From a virus: a stretch of 38,285 nucleotides of DNA. Below are positions 6,207 to 15,042 of the stretch, one piece after another. Numbering within the stretch: the stretch's first letter is position 1; every line of letters starts with the position of its first letter. The notes under the pieces were generated by a model. The model saw only the letters and a program-made list of their open reading frames with translations. It searched no databases and was not told where the DNA came from. The translations under genes and the position numbers were made by a program. Where the stretch lies: IMG/VR virus record IMGVR_UViG_3300010399_000058, positions 1 through 38,285 of that record, one strand, 5' to 3'.

Positions 6207-8702
6207 ATGATGGACCCATACCAGAACATCGCACATGCCAACGCTGAACTGAAGGCAGCAGTGGAAGCAGCAGGCTTGGAGTTCAACTGCGGTGCAGGTG
6301 GCAGCGTCAACAGCACCATCGCTGTCGTAGCCGAGGCACCCGGTGAACGTGAAGTGCAGCAGCGCATGCCACTCATCGGCGGCTCAGGCAAGTACCTGTG
6401 GGACATGCTACGCAAGGACAAGCTCACACGCAACGACGTGTACATCACCAACGTCGTCAAGCGCAAGCTGGTGTCAGCGGCTGAGAGCTACGACGTGATG
6501 CCACAGCAGAAGAAGATTACACTCAGCAAGCAGGAGCTTGAGCACTGGCGTCACATCTTGCAGGAGGAACTGGAACGCCTACCGCATGTCGAGTACGTGG
6601 TAGCACTCGGCAACTACGCACTCGAAGCACTCACCTCCTACAGCGGCATCACACAGGTGCGTGGTTCGGTCATCCCCATCATGCTCGGTGACAGGCGCGT
6701 GCAAGTCCTGGCCACGTTCAACCCAGCACACGTCATGCGTGAGCCGCGCATGGAGATCGTGTTCCGCATGGACCTCAACAAGCTGCAACGCTTACTCAAG
6801 GGGACGTTCAGTGTTCCACCTATCCGTGCACACATCAATCCCACCTACACCGAGGCGGTCGATTTCATACGGTATGCACGCACGCTCACTACGCCGCTTG
6901 CCTATGACATTGAGACGATGGCTGGTGAGACAGCATGTGTTGGCTTTGCACCGACCAACGACACAGGCATCTGTATCAACTTTCGTTCACAAGGACAAAA
7001 CCATTACACGCTGGACGAGGAACGCCATATCCGTCTCGAACTACAAGCACTTCTCTCGAACCCTGCGGTGCGGCTCGTTGCCCAGAATGGTCACTACGAT
7101 GCAACGTGGCTCTGGTTCAAAGACCGCATACGTATTCACGCACATTGGTTCGACACGATGCTCGCACATCATTTCCTATACCCAGGACTGCCGCATGATC
7201 TGGGTTTCATCACTGCCCAGTACACGGACCATCCGTACTACAAGGACGACGGCAAGCTGTGGCGCGAGGAGGGAGACATCAACGCCTTCTGGGAGTACAA
7301 CGTAAAGGACTGCTGCATCACACGCATGGCAATGGAGTGCATGCTCAATGAGTTGCAGCAGGCTGGCATGGATGAGCGGTTCTTCAACCACATCATGCGT
7401 CTGCAACCTGAACTGATCGAGATGTCGGTCAACGGAGTGTCAGTCGATGCAAGACTCAAGTCCTCGTTCGCCGATGAACTCGGACGAAGCCTGGAAGCTG
7501 CAAGAGAGCTATGCCAAGTCAAGGCTCGTGTGGCAACTGGCGTTGCTGATTACAACTTCAATCCAAGAAGCAACCAGCAACTCGCTAAGCTCCTCTTTGA
7601 CGACCTACAGTTGGTCGGCAGAGGAAGAAGCACTGATAAGGAGAATCGTGATCGTATTAGACTCCATCCACGGACTAACCCAGCAGCTAGAGACCTTATC
7701 AACGCCGTTGATCGATACATACAAGAGGCCAAGTTTGTATCCACATACGTCAGCGCCGAACCCGACAGCGACGGACGGTGGCGATGCTCCTACAAGCAAA
7801 CCGGCGTCGCCTCCGCTCCCGGACGCTTGAGTAGCTCACAGACGCATTGGGGAACTGGCCTCAACATGCAGAACATACCCGAGAACGCCAAGGGCATGTT
7901 CGTAGCACCCGAGGGCTGGGAGCTCAGCTACTTCGACATGTCACAGATCGAGGCTCGCATAGTTGCGATCCTGGCTGACATCCCTGTGTGGAAGCAGCAG
8001 TTTGAGAACGCACGCTTGCATCCTGGGACGTATGATGCGCATTGTGCACTAGCCAGTGACATGTTCAGGGTAGCCTATGAGCAAGTACCACGACGCGATA
8101 GGGACGAGGAAGGACGCCCGACCATCCGATACGTTGCCAAGCGGTGTCGTCACGGACTCAACTACCGCATGGGACCAGACAAGCTTGCCACAGTCACAGG
8201 CTTGTCACACGTGGAAGCCGAGCAAGCCTACCGTCTCTATCACATGGCGTCTCCACAGGTCACCATGTGGTGGGATGACTTGGTTGCACTCGTCCGCAGG
8301 GACCGTGCTATTACAACTGCCCTCGGACGACGATGGATGCTACTGGAACGCTGGGATGACGCAGCCCTAGACGCCATCGTTGCCTTCGAGCCGCAGTCGA
8401 TCAACGGTGACTGGACCTCATCGGTCATCTATAAGTGTCACGACGACCCCGACTGGCCTCCCACTGCACGGATCGTCATCAACGTCCACGATGCACTGAT
8501 TGCATTGAACCGACACGAGGATGGGCCTACTGTGCGGTCCATCATGAAGCACCATGCAGAGCAGCCCATCTGGATCAACTCGGTGAGCAACCGGCTCGCT
8601 GGGATCGACGCACCGGAGCCACTGATCGTGCCTGCTGAACTCGGTGTGTCACAGCCAGGACCAGACGGTGTGCATCGCTGGTCTACGATAGCCAAAGTAT
8701 GA
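6207..8702 (+). CDS. Family A DNA polymerase with N-terminal uracil-DNA-glycosylase-like domain
   Basis: An 831-residue replicative polymerase (numbered from ATG 6207; a TTG at 6204 has better spacing to AGGAGG 6189-6194). Residues about 35-210 resemble family 4 uracil-DNA glycosylases: Ala-Glu-Ala-Pro-Gly-Glu near the start and Phe-Asn-Pro-Ala-His near the end. Only one cysteine is present, so the usual Fe-S cluster is absent. The 3'-5' exonuclease has Asp234-Ile-Glu236, an Asn-Gly-His-Tyr-Asp motif, and Tyr364 with Asp368. Polymerase motif A is Asp577-Met-Ser-Gln-Ile-Glu582, motif B holds Lys645 and Tyr653, and motif C is Val-His-Asp762-Ala763. Two oddities are His649 at the position of E. 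coli Phe762, and Ala in place of Glu after the motif C Asp. The stop overlaps the methyltransferase start (ATGA). Confidence 0.92.
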   Translation: MMDPYQNIAHANAELKAAVEAAGLEFNCGAGGSVNSTIAVVAEAPGEREVQQRMPLIGGSGKYLWDMLRKDKLTRNDVYITNVVKRKLVSAAESYDVMPQQKKITLSKQELEHWRHILQEELERLPHVEYVVALGNYALEALTSYSGITQVRGSVIPIMLGDRRVQVLATFNPAHVMREPRMEIVFRMDLNKLQRLLKGTFSVPPIRAHINPTYTEAVDFIRYARTLTTPLAYDIETMAGETACVGFAPTNDTGICINFRSQGQNHYTLDEERHIRLELQALLSNPAVRLVAQNGHYDATWLWFKDRIRIHAHWFDTMLAHHFLYPGLPHDLGFITAQYTDHPYYKDDGKLWREEGDINAFWEYNVKDCCITRMAMECMLNELQQAGMDERFFNHIMRLQPELIEMSVNGVSVDARLKSSFADELGRSLEAARELCQVKARVATGVADYNFNPRSNQQLAKLLFDDLQLVGRGRSTDKENRDRIRLHPRTNPAARDLINAVDRYIQEAKFVSTYVSAEPDSDGRWRCSYKQTGVASAPGRLSSSQTHWGTGLNMQNIPENAKGMFVAPEGWELSYFDMSQIEARIVAILADIPVWKQQFENARLHPGTYDAHCALASDMFRVAYEQVPRRDRDEEGRPTIRYVAKRCRHGLNYRMGPDKLATVTGLSHVEAEQAYRLYHMASPQVTMWWDDLVALVRRDRAITTALGRRWMLLERWDDAALDAIVAFEPQSINGDWTSSVIYKCHDDPDWPPTARIVINVHDALIALNRHEDGPTVRSIMKHHAEQPIWINSVSNRLAGIDAPEPLIVPAELGVSQPGPDGVHRWSTIAKV

Positions 8703-9268
8703 CCCTACAGGAGCGGATAGACTTCTACGTGGATACAACAGGTTTCCCTCGCAGCCTATTCATCGGAGAGGACAACCGCATCGTTGGCACGTGGATCATG
8801 GGCAACGACTACCGTGTGAAGTCTGAATACTACGGAGGATACCCAGCAGGATACTTGCGGCGTATACGTGCACTGTTCCCAGACAAAAAGCGTGTGCTGC
8901 ACCTGTTCAGTGGTAAGGTAGACTTAGACGCAATGCCTGGGGACACAGTGGACATCAACCCAGACATGAACCCAACATACGTGTGTGACGCAGAAGAACT
9001 TATCCTGATTCCACTACAGGACTACGACCTCGTGTTGGCTGATCCACCATACTCAGTCGAGGATGCAGACCGCTACGAGACAACTATGGTCAAACGCAAC
9101 TTAGTCATGCATGCATTACAACGACTACAACCAGACACACATGTCGTGTGGTTGGATCAGGTGCTGCCGATGTATCGCAAAGACGCATTCACAATAGAAG
9201 CTGTGATAGGCATGGTTAAGTCAACCAATCACAGATTCCGTGTTGTGACAATCCTCAAGAGGGTATAA
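8699..9268 (+). CDS. DNA methyltransferase, DPPY type
   Basis: A 189-residue protein with the catalytic motif Asp115-Pro-Pro-Tyr118 of amino-methyltransferases, which make N6-methyladenine or N4-methylcytosine. An upstream Leu-His-Leu-Phe-Ser-Gly at 67-72 resembles the SAM-binding loop, and Asp-Ile-Asn-Pro around 85-88 is a likely ribose-binding acidic position. It is short and has no visible target-recognition domain, as in many phage orphan methylases. No partner restriction enzyme is nearby. Coupled to the polymerase by a 4-base overlap, it may protect replicated DNA. The target site is unknown. Confidence 0.75.
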   Translation: MTLQERIDFYVDTTGFPRSLFIGEDNRIVGTWIMGNDYRVKSEYYGGYPAGYLRRIRALFPDKKRVLHLFSGKVDLDAMPGDTVDINPDMNPTYVCDAEELILIPLQDYDLVLADPPYSVEDADRYETTMVKRNLVMHALQRLQPDTHVVWLDQVLPMYRKDAFTIEAVIGMVKSTNHRFRVVTILKRV

Positions 9269-9269
9269 C

Positions 9270-9410
9270 ATGAAGCGCAGCATCAGGAAGCGTAGCACAT
9301 GGCGTCGAAAGTTTAGGCGGTTGAACCGTCACATGGAACGGGCGTGGCGCCGTGGAGAAATCAGCTTCTCTACATTCGATTGGCATCTGCGAACCTTCTG
9401 TGGAGTATGA
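9270..9410 (+). CDS. Very basic small protein (46 aa)
   Basis: ATG 9270 follows AAGAGGG at 9257-9263, which overlaps the end of the methyltransferase gene. The stop TGA 9408-9410 overlaps the next start (ATG 9407). The 46-residue product is extremely rich in Arg and Lys over its first 30 residues (Met-Lys-Arg-Ser-Ile-Arg-Lys-Arg) and ends with an aromatic segment. The tight spacing on both sides supports it as a real gene. Nucleic-acid binding is likely from charge alone; function unknown. Confidence 0.65.
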   Translation: MKRSIRKRSTWRRKFRRLNRHMERAWRRGEISFSTFDWHLRTFCGV

Positions 9411-10660
9411 CTGACTACTACAAGCTGGTGCCCCGTGAGTCATTCATGGGGCGCTACCTGCGCTTCATGTCCACACAGGAGACAGCACACGCCTTCGACT
9501 GGTGGTGTGGCATGTGGCTGATCAGCGTAGCATGCGGACGGCGTGTGGTAGTGGCACGACCACGCGCACCCGTGTACATGAACTTCTTCACCATCCTCGT
9601 TGGCGACAGTGGCATCGCACGCAAGTCAACCAGCGTCACCACAGCAGGCAGGATGGCACGTGAACTGCTCACCACCGACGACAGCATGGGCTACGTCGAT
9701 GCCAAGATGACAGGAGAGAAGCTTGACGAACTCTTGCACACTCGAACATCAGCCTACGGGGCTGGCCAGCTTTGCATTGCCATCTCCGAACTTGCTGTGT
9801 TCCTTGGCACAGAGCGTTACGTCGCTAACATGCCGACACTGCTCACTGACCTATACGATTGTCCTGCCTATCGCCACGGAGGAGGAACTATTGCGCGCGG
9901 CGAGTGCATACAACAAAACGTCTACGTCACCTTCCTGTCTGCTTCAACACCTATCTGGCTTCTCAAGACTGTCAATCCCAACGTCGTAGAGGGTGGGTTC
10001 GCGTCACGCTGCATGTTCATCATCTCCAACAAGCCCAAGGCCAAGATCGCATGGCCAGAGTCGTCAACACGTGTTGACATGGAATGGGCAGACATGCTTC
10101 AGGACCTGCAACACATCCGTGCACAGGCCGCATCACAGCCTGAGATCACCATGTCAGCAGACGCACTCACCACCTTCACTGACTGGTACAACGCACGCGA
10201 GCCGTCCTTTGACACGTTCAAGCAGGCGTTCGAGTCACGCGAGGACGCACACGTGTTACGTGTCGCAGCATGCCTGTGCATCAACGACCAGACATGGCAG
10301 ATCGGCACAACACACGTTACCGACGCGATCAACTTGGTGTCTGAGATAAAGGGCGACAGCGTTAACATCTTCGAGAGCGCCGAGCAGAAGAGCAAGTATG
10401 CGACGGCCCTCGACAACATCCGGTCCTACCTGATTGCGGCTGGGAGTGACCCGGTGCCACGGCATCAGCTATTCCAACGTTGCCGCTACGTAATACCCAG
10501 TGACAGTTTCCTCACCCTACTCGACATCCTGCACGAGGTCGGTGCGATACAGAGATACACACTGAAACATGATGGGGCTGGGCGGCCTACGGACTTCATT
10601 CGAGGGACGCGTCTGCTGCTGAGTGCGAACCTGGGGCAGACTGTGTTGGAGCGCATCTGA
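9407..10660 (+). CDS. DUF3987-like P-loop ATPase (primase/helicase-associated)
   Basis: I start at ATG 9407, which overlaps the preceding stop, giving 417 residues. The P-loop is Gly66-Asp-Ser-Gly-Ile-Ala-Arg-Lys73-Ser-Thr75, a variant Walker A with Arg before the catalytic Lys that is typical of DUF3987-type proteins. A hydrophobic strand ending Ile-Ser-Glu is a candidate Walker B. DUF3987 proteins are often fused or linked to primases in phages and mobile elements, so a helicase-loader or helicase role in replication is likely. A perfect copy of the 16-bp palindrome lies within the gene and encodes Ser220-Thr-Arg-Val-Asp224. It is the last rightward gene before the convergent spacer. Confidence 0.7.
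   Translation: MTDYYKLVPRESFMGRYLRFMSTQETAHAFDWWCGMWLISVACGRRVVVARPRAPVYMNFFTILVGDSGIARKSTSVTTAGRMARELLTTDDSMGYVDAKMTGEKLDELLHTRTSAYGAGQLCIAISELAVFLGTERYVANMPTLLTDLYDCPAYRHGGGTIARGECIQQNVYVTFLSASTPIWLLKTVNPNVVEGGFASRCMFIISNKPKAKIAWPESSTRVDMEWADMLQDLQHIRAQAASQPEITMSADALTTFTDWYNAREPSFDTFKQAFESREDAHVLRVAACLCINDQTWQIGTTHVTDAINLVSEIKGDSVNIFESAEQKSKYATALDNIRSYLIAAGSDPVPRHQLFQRCRYVIPSDSFLTLLDILHEVGAIQRYTLKHDGAGRPTDFIRGTRLLLSANLGQTVLERI
10063..10078. promoter_or_regulatory. Recurrent 16-bp palindrome, copy 3 (perfect)
   Basis: A perfect GTCAACACGTGTTGAC within the DUF3987-like ATPase gene, read in frame as Ser-Thr-Arg-Val-Asp. Confidence 0.6.
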
Positions 10661-10742
10661 AACAGTATAAGAAACTCTTATGGATAGTTCCCTGTACAGA
10701 CACTTGACGACGCTGTAGGGTGGTGGGTGGGATGCGATAAAA

Positions 10743-10769
10743 GATCATGGACCCATAGGGGCTATGATC
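10743..10769. terminator. Candidate bidirectional terminator in the convergent spacer
   Basis: GATCATGG at 10743-10750 pairs with CTATGATC at 10762-10769 (8 bp, one G-T wobble), with an inner CCC/GGG pairing in the loop. A-rich bases precede it (ATAAAAG) and GTCTT follows, so it could work in both directions. It lies between the last rightward gene (end 10660) and the last leftward gene (end 10852). A second small hairpin (ATAAGA/TCTTAT, 10667-10681) sits just after the rightward stop. Nothing else is seen in this spacer. Confidence 0.4.
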
Positions 10770-10851
10770 GTCTTGGTGACAATGGGTGGGGAGCCGAGGC
10801 GAGACACACATTGGCACCACATAGTGGTTATGTACTTGTTGTACGTGGCTT

Positions 10852-13800
10852 TCATTGCGTGATCGGAGGGAACTGGTCCACCTCTCCATGCCAGTCTACC
10901 TTCTTGCCTACATCTACGTAGCGACCGAACTTCTGAGAGTACTCGGCGTTTAGATCATCTATGAAACCGCCAGCAGTACGCCACACGTCTGCATACTTAC
11001 GCGTCTGTTCATTCATCCACTTGCGCTTCTCATCAGGTGGCAGTCCCTGTGCATTCACCTGCGCCATCTGCTTCTTAATTGCATCAGCCTCAGCTAGCAC
11101 CTTACTCTCAATGAACGAGTGCAACTGACCAGTGCGCTGATACAAGTCAGCCATCTGTGGATCAGTCGGCACCTTGTCCTCACCGGCATTCGGTGGCGTC
11201 GGCAAAGCAAACGCACGCGATCCACCAGTCGTGCCCTCCATCGCCACATCACTCCTCATACCTGCTGTCAACTTCATCGCTGCCATGCGTTGCTGGTTAT
11301 ACTCCACAATCGGTGGTGCCATTGAGCTACGCACCTCGTTCTCCCACAACAGCGTGTTGCCTTGCGGGTTCAGGTCCTTGGCCTGCTGCAACCAGTCATG
11401 ACCAGCCATGCCCATTGCACGCCAGAAGTCACCCGTCTGCTTCCAGTAACCACCCGTGTTGTTCACTATGTCCATCATGCCACCGACCATGCCGAAGATG
11501 TTGCCCGACACATCGGTGAACTTCTTGCCTTCCACACTGTCGAACGTGCCGTCACCGCCTGGATGGTTGGGCGTCGTCGGTGCACTGCCTGTACCACGCA
11601 TGAACGTGTCACTACCGAACGTGCCGTTGCGTATGGCGTCCATCACACGCGCCACGTCCACATGCAATTCCTTGCCTGTCAACGCGAACGCCGCATTCAG
11701 CAGTGGCCAGTCCAAGCCAACACCACGCTGTATGCCATGCTCCATCGACTCCATTGTGCTCACTGCTAGGTGCTCACGCATGTAGTCATGGATGAAGTCG
11801 CCCCACGCAGCCATCGTATCAGGCATGTGCTTGATCGCAGCGAGGTTCATGGCGTTAGCGATCAGGTTCAGTGCCAGTCCGTACGCCCAACTGTCCTCCT
11901 GTGCCAGTGGTATCTTGATGTGTGCCTCAGGTGCGTGGCCATTCCTGAACAAGATCACATCGGACACACGCTGTGTCGTACTCAGCACCTTGTCCATATA
12001 ATCTATAGCATCCTGCCTACCCAACCCAGTGAGCAGCGACAGCAGTGCCAGCGATCCGACAGACGACGCATACGCCAACGACGCAGCCACAGGTGCATCT
12101 ACCAGTGCACGCACACGCCGCGTAGTGCCCTGCATGGCAATGTTGGAGTACGGCACCGCACCAGTGAAGCCCTGCACGTAGCGGTTACCACCACCCACAC
12201 CAGGGTCACCTGTGAGTGCACGTGTGTCGTACGCTAGCAACTCAGGCTGTCCTTTGTACTGACCACGGTCTCGGTTCAGCCGTGCGAAGTAGTCGTGGCT
12301 AGCCTCACTCATGTTGGAGTAGAACTGCTCAAGTGCACTGCGTATCTTGACCACAGGCGGTCGTGCCCTACCTGCCCATGTGTTGGCCATGAACAAGTCA
12401 GGTACCAACTCGTTGAACACCGACCGGATGGGTGTGCCCTTACCAGCCGAATACGCAGGCAGTGGCACACGGAACATGTTAGCCTGTCCACCCATACCAC
12501 TTGCACGCTTGAAGTGCATGAACGAGTCCATGTAGTAGCGTTCAAGCACACCCTGCATCTTGTCAGTCTGCATGTCACCAACAGTTGCACGCATGAACCG
12601 GTTCACCAGGTTGGGGCTGTCCTTACGCAGCATCTGCCCAACCAAGCCAGCGCCAGCCTCAACACGTCCCTTGCCATACGCATACGCCATGCCGCCGAGG
12701 TTAGTGGGATCGAACCCACGATACGAACCACCAAGCCTCTGTGCCACCAAGTCACCGAGGCCAATGACACTGCCCTTCGGCTTGTTGACGTTCATCGACA
12801 ACGCAGTCCACAACGCAGGACGGAATGGGAAGATGCGACCAGTGGCTATCGACGCAACACCTGTTGTGGTGTGTGCGAACATCCTGCTTATCGCAGCCAA
12901 CCCACCCAGTGTGGCACGCTGACGTGTCGTGTTCTGTCCCGTGTACGTCTCATACAGCAGTGGGTCGTGCACATGGATGGCCTTGACGCCGTTGTCACGG
13001 ATATACACGATAGGCTCACGTGACGTGTGCACATCCTCAGGTAGGATGCCGTACTGCGGTTGGTTGGGCGTCATCTTGCGTGTCTGGTAGCGTGGCACAT
13101 CAGGTGACGACGCCATCAGTGACTCGACGTGGTTGTACAGGTCCTTGTTGAACTGGTTGACACGGAACTCACGGAACGCCTGCTCCACATGCTGTGCCTG
13201 TGAGTGGTATGGCGTGGTGAATGCCTTGTCGATGCCAGTGTATGGCTGCATCTGCCGTGCACGGAACGTCCCGAGTATGCGACCACGCGGGTCCACATCG
13301 AACACGACTTCGGGACGGCGCTTCAGCATGTCGTTCACCTCACCTTGTGTGAAGTGCCCGTACTGCAAGCCCATCTGTGGTATCTCACGGTTGATCGTGT
13401 CGTACTTCTCAATCAACTGCATCAACACAGGGTCACTGGTGGCACGCTGCTCAATCGTGGTCAGGTCTGCCATCGTCTTGTCTTTGAAGTCCAGTGGCAG
13501 CGGGTTGCCGTAGTCGATCTGGTTGTTGATGCGGTTGCGCTTCTCGTTACGTGCAATCAGTGCCTCACGTAGCGTGAACTCCTTATCATTGGGCAGCGCG
13601 GCAACCTCTCGGTAGAACGGCGCAGGTGCATGCGTCATCTGGAAGTCGATGTGGTCGTCGAAGCCCGTCTCCATGAACTCACGTGCAGTGGCCTGATGCA
13701 TGGCGTCGTTACGCACCACACCGTAGCGCCTACTCAGCAGGTCCACACTGCTTGGTGTCTGTGCAGTGATGCTCATGAACTCACGTGACTTGGCCGTGTG

Positions 13801-15042
13801 ATCCAGGAGCGTGTCCTGCACTGCTGTCACCGCAGTACGCAGTGGGTTGGCAGTGGGATGTGGTGGCTCAGGCAGGCCCTCGTGTGGATCAACCGACAAC
13901 GAGCGGCCTTGTGCAATCAACTCGTTGTTGAACTTCTGTGCACGTGCCACGAACTCAGGGTCCTGCAACCTACGCAGTCGTGCAGCAGCCGTTGTCTCAG
14001 CACCCAGGCCGTGGAATACACGTGCTGCACCAAGTCCTGCAACACCAAGCAGTCCGACAACCAGTGCATCACCAGTCGTCATCGGGTGGTAACCGCCGCC
14101 CTCTTGGAACGTCGGTGCAACCTGTGTGCCCAACACTTCATCGAGTGTCGGCACACCACCACTCGGTGTAGCAGGTGTGGTACCGAGTATCTGGTCGAGC
14201 GTCTGGACCTTGGATGTATCAACACGTGTTGAGGGTGTTTGCGTAGTGGAGCCTAGGATTTCGTCGAGTGTCTTGACTTGTGCAGGGGCTTGCGTTGGTG
14301 CAGGTGCAGCAGTGGTAGTAGGCGTAGCCGGTGTAGCGTTCAGAGCGCTCGCCTCCGGCGGCGCGGTCTGTGCAGTGTCCTCTGTAGCCAGTGCATCACG
14401 TGCCTGCTGCACAGTCAGGCCACTGTCCTTAATAAGCTGCTCTGCCTTGTGTGCTTCATACGCACCACCGGCTGTACCGAGTGCACCAGCAGTCAACACG
14501 TTCTGCGCTGCGTGCTCGGTGGTAGGCAGCAACCACTTAGCGACTGCACCAGCCGCACCGGGTAGGCTCGTCACGATCTTGCCGGGTGCAGCAGGTAGCA
14601 TACTGCCTACGGTGTGCATGATGCTCGACCGGATCACGTCACTGGGACTGGTGATGTCTACCGGATCAGCACCAAGCTGCTTGTCTACCTCATCCTCAGT
14701 CTGTGCTACGTGCCGAGCAGCAGCCTGTGTCCACTGCCACGGTTCAGGTAGGCGCGTCTCCTTATACCCTGCGTTCTCCAATCCCTTGTTGACCAACGTG
14801 CGTATTGCATCGTAGCCAGTACCAGCCATACTGCTCAGGTTCTCAACCAGCCCAGTGAATGGCACGTAGTTGGCTATGTTGGGCAGATACGGCATGCCCT
14901 GTGTCAGTCGTGGATCAGGTCCAACGTTGGTGACGAATCCACTACCCAACCGCAGTGCATCATTGCGTAGGTCACGGCCTGTCTTCTGTGCGAGTGCTAT
15001 CGCATCGTCAGGCGGCAGGAAGTTGTATGGGCTGTCACTCAT
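10852..15042 (-). CDS. Large internal virion / DNA-ejection-type protein (1396 aa)
   Basis: The largest gene in the window and the last of the late operon. Its start overlaps the previous stop (ATGA). Its size and place after the tail genes are like the giant internal or ejection proteins of short-tailed phages (for comparison, T7 gp16 is about 1300 residues). There is a Pro/Thr/Ala-rich linker at about residues 225-310 holding three copies of a Thr-Leu-Asp-(Glu/Gln)-(Ile/Val)-Leu-Gly motif. A hydrophobic Gly/Leu/Val/Ala segment follows around residue 325-345, and the rest is mostly helical. I see no clear lysozyme or transglycosylase motif. One copy of the palindrome (two mismatches) encodes Ser-Thr-Arg-Val-Asp in the linker. 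The role is inferred from size and position. Confidence 0.75.
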   Translation of the reverse strand: MSDSPYNFLPPDDAIALAQKTGRDLRNDALRLGSGFVTNVGPDPRLTQGMPYLPNIANYVPFTGLVENLSSMAGTGYDAIRTLVNKGLENAGYKETRLPEPWQWTQAAARHVAQTEDEVDKQLGADPVDITSPSDVIRSSIMHTVGSMLPAAPGKIVTSLPGAAGAVAKWLLPTTEHAAQNVLTAGALGTAGGAYEAHKAEQLIKDSGLTVQQARDALATEDTAQTAPPEASALNATPATPTTTAAPAPTQAPAQVKTLDEILGSTTQTPSTRVDTSKVQTLDQILGTTPATPSGGVPTLDEVLGTQVAPTFQEGGGYHPMTTGDALVVGLLGVAGLGAARVFHGLGAETTAAARLRRLQDPEFVARAQKFNNELIAQGRSLSVDPHEGLPEPPHPTANPLRTAVTAVQDTLLDHTAKSREFMSITAQTPSSVDLLSRRYGVVRNDAMHQATAREFMETGFDDHIDFQMTHAPAPFYREVAALPNDKEFTLREALIARNEKRNRINNQIDYGNPLPLDFKDKTMADLTTIEQRATSDPVLMQLIEKYDTINREIPQMGLQYGHFTQGEVNDMLKRRPEVVFDVDPRGRILGTFRARQMQPYTGIDKAFTTPYHSQAQHVEQAFREFRVNQFNKDLYNHVESLMASSPDVPRYQTRKMTPNQPQYGILPEDVHTSREPIVYIRDNGVKAIHVHDPLLYETYTGQNTTRQRATLGGLAAISRMFAHTTTGVASIATGRIFPFRPALWTALSMNVNKPKGSVIGLGDLVAQRLGGSYRGFDPTNLGGMAYAYGKGRVEAGAGLVGQMLRKDSPNLVNRFMRATVGDMQTDKMQGVLERYYMDSFMHFKRASGMGGQANMFRVPLPAYSAGKGTPIRSVFNELVPDLFMANTWAGRARPPVVKIRSALEQFYSNMSEASHDYFARLNRDRGQYKGQPELLAYDTRALTGDPGVGGGNRYVQGFTGAVPYSNIAMQGTTRRVRALVDAPVAASLAYASSVGSLALLSLLTGLGRQDAIDYMDKVLSTTQRVSDVILFRNGHAPEAHIKIPLAQEDSWAYGLALNLIANAMNLAAIKHMPDTMAAWGDFIHDYMREHLAVSTMESMEHGIQRGVGLDWPLLNAAFALTGKELHVDVARVMDAIRNGTFGSDTFMRGTGSAPTTPNHPGGDGTFDSVEGKKFTDVSGNIFGMVGGMMDIVNNTGGYWKQTGDFWRAMGMAGHDWLQQAKDLNPQGNTLLWENEVRSSMAPPIVEYNQQRMAAMKLTAGMRSDVAMEGTTGGSRAFALPTPPNAGEDKVPTDPQMADLYQRTGQLHSFIESKVLAEADAIKKQMAQVNAQGLPPDEKRKWMNEQTRKYADVWRTAGGFIDDLNAEYSQKFGRYVDVGKKVDWHGEVDQFPPITQ
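14218..14233. promoter_or_regulatory. Recurrent 16-bp palindrome, copy 4 (two outer mismatches)
   Basis: The 14-bp core TCAACACGTGTTGA is intact; both outermost bases differ from consensus. It lies in the linker-coding part of the 1396-residue protein and is read on the minus strand as Ser-Thr-Arg-Val-Asp. Confidence 0.55.

Noticed and set aside
6661-7305. A 214-codon frame inside the polymerase gene in another frame
   Set aside because: It overlaps the exonuclease domain of the polymerase on the same strand, with no ribosome site and a Ser/Thr/Arg-rich motif-free product.
12704-12719. T-arm-like sequence GTGGG ATCGAA CCCAC, resembling part of a tRNA gene
   Set aside because: The loop has 6 rather than 7 bases, there is no acceptor or anticodon arm around it, and it lies inside the frame of the 1396-residue protein, where it encodes a normal peptide.
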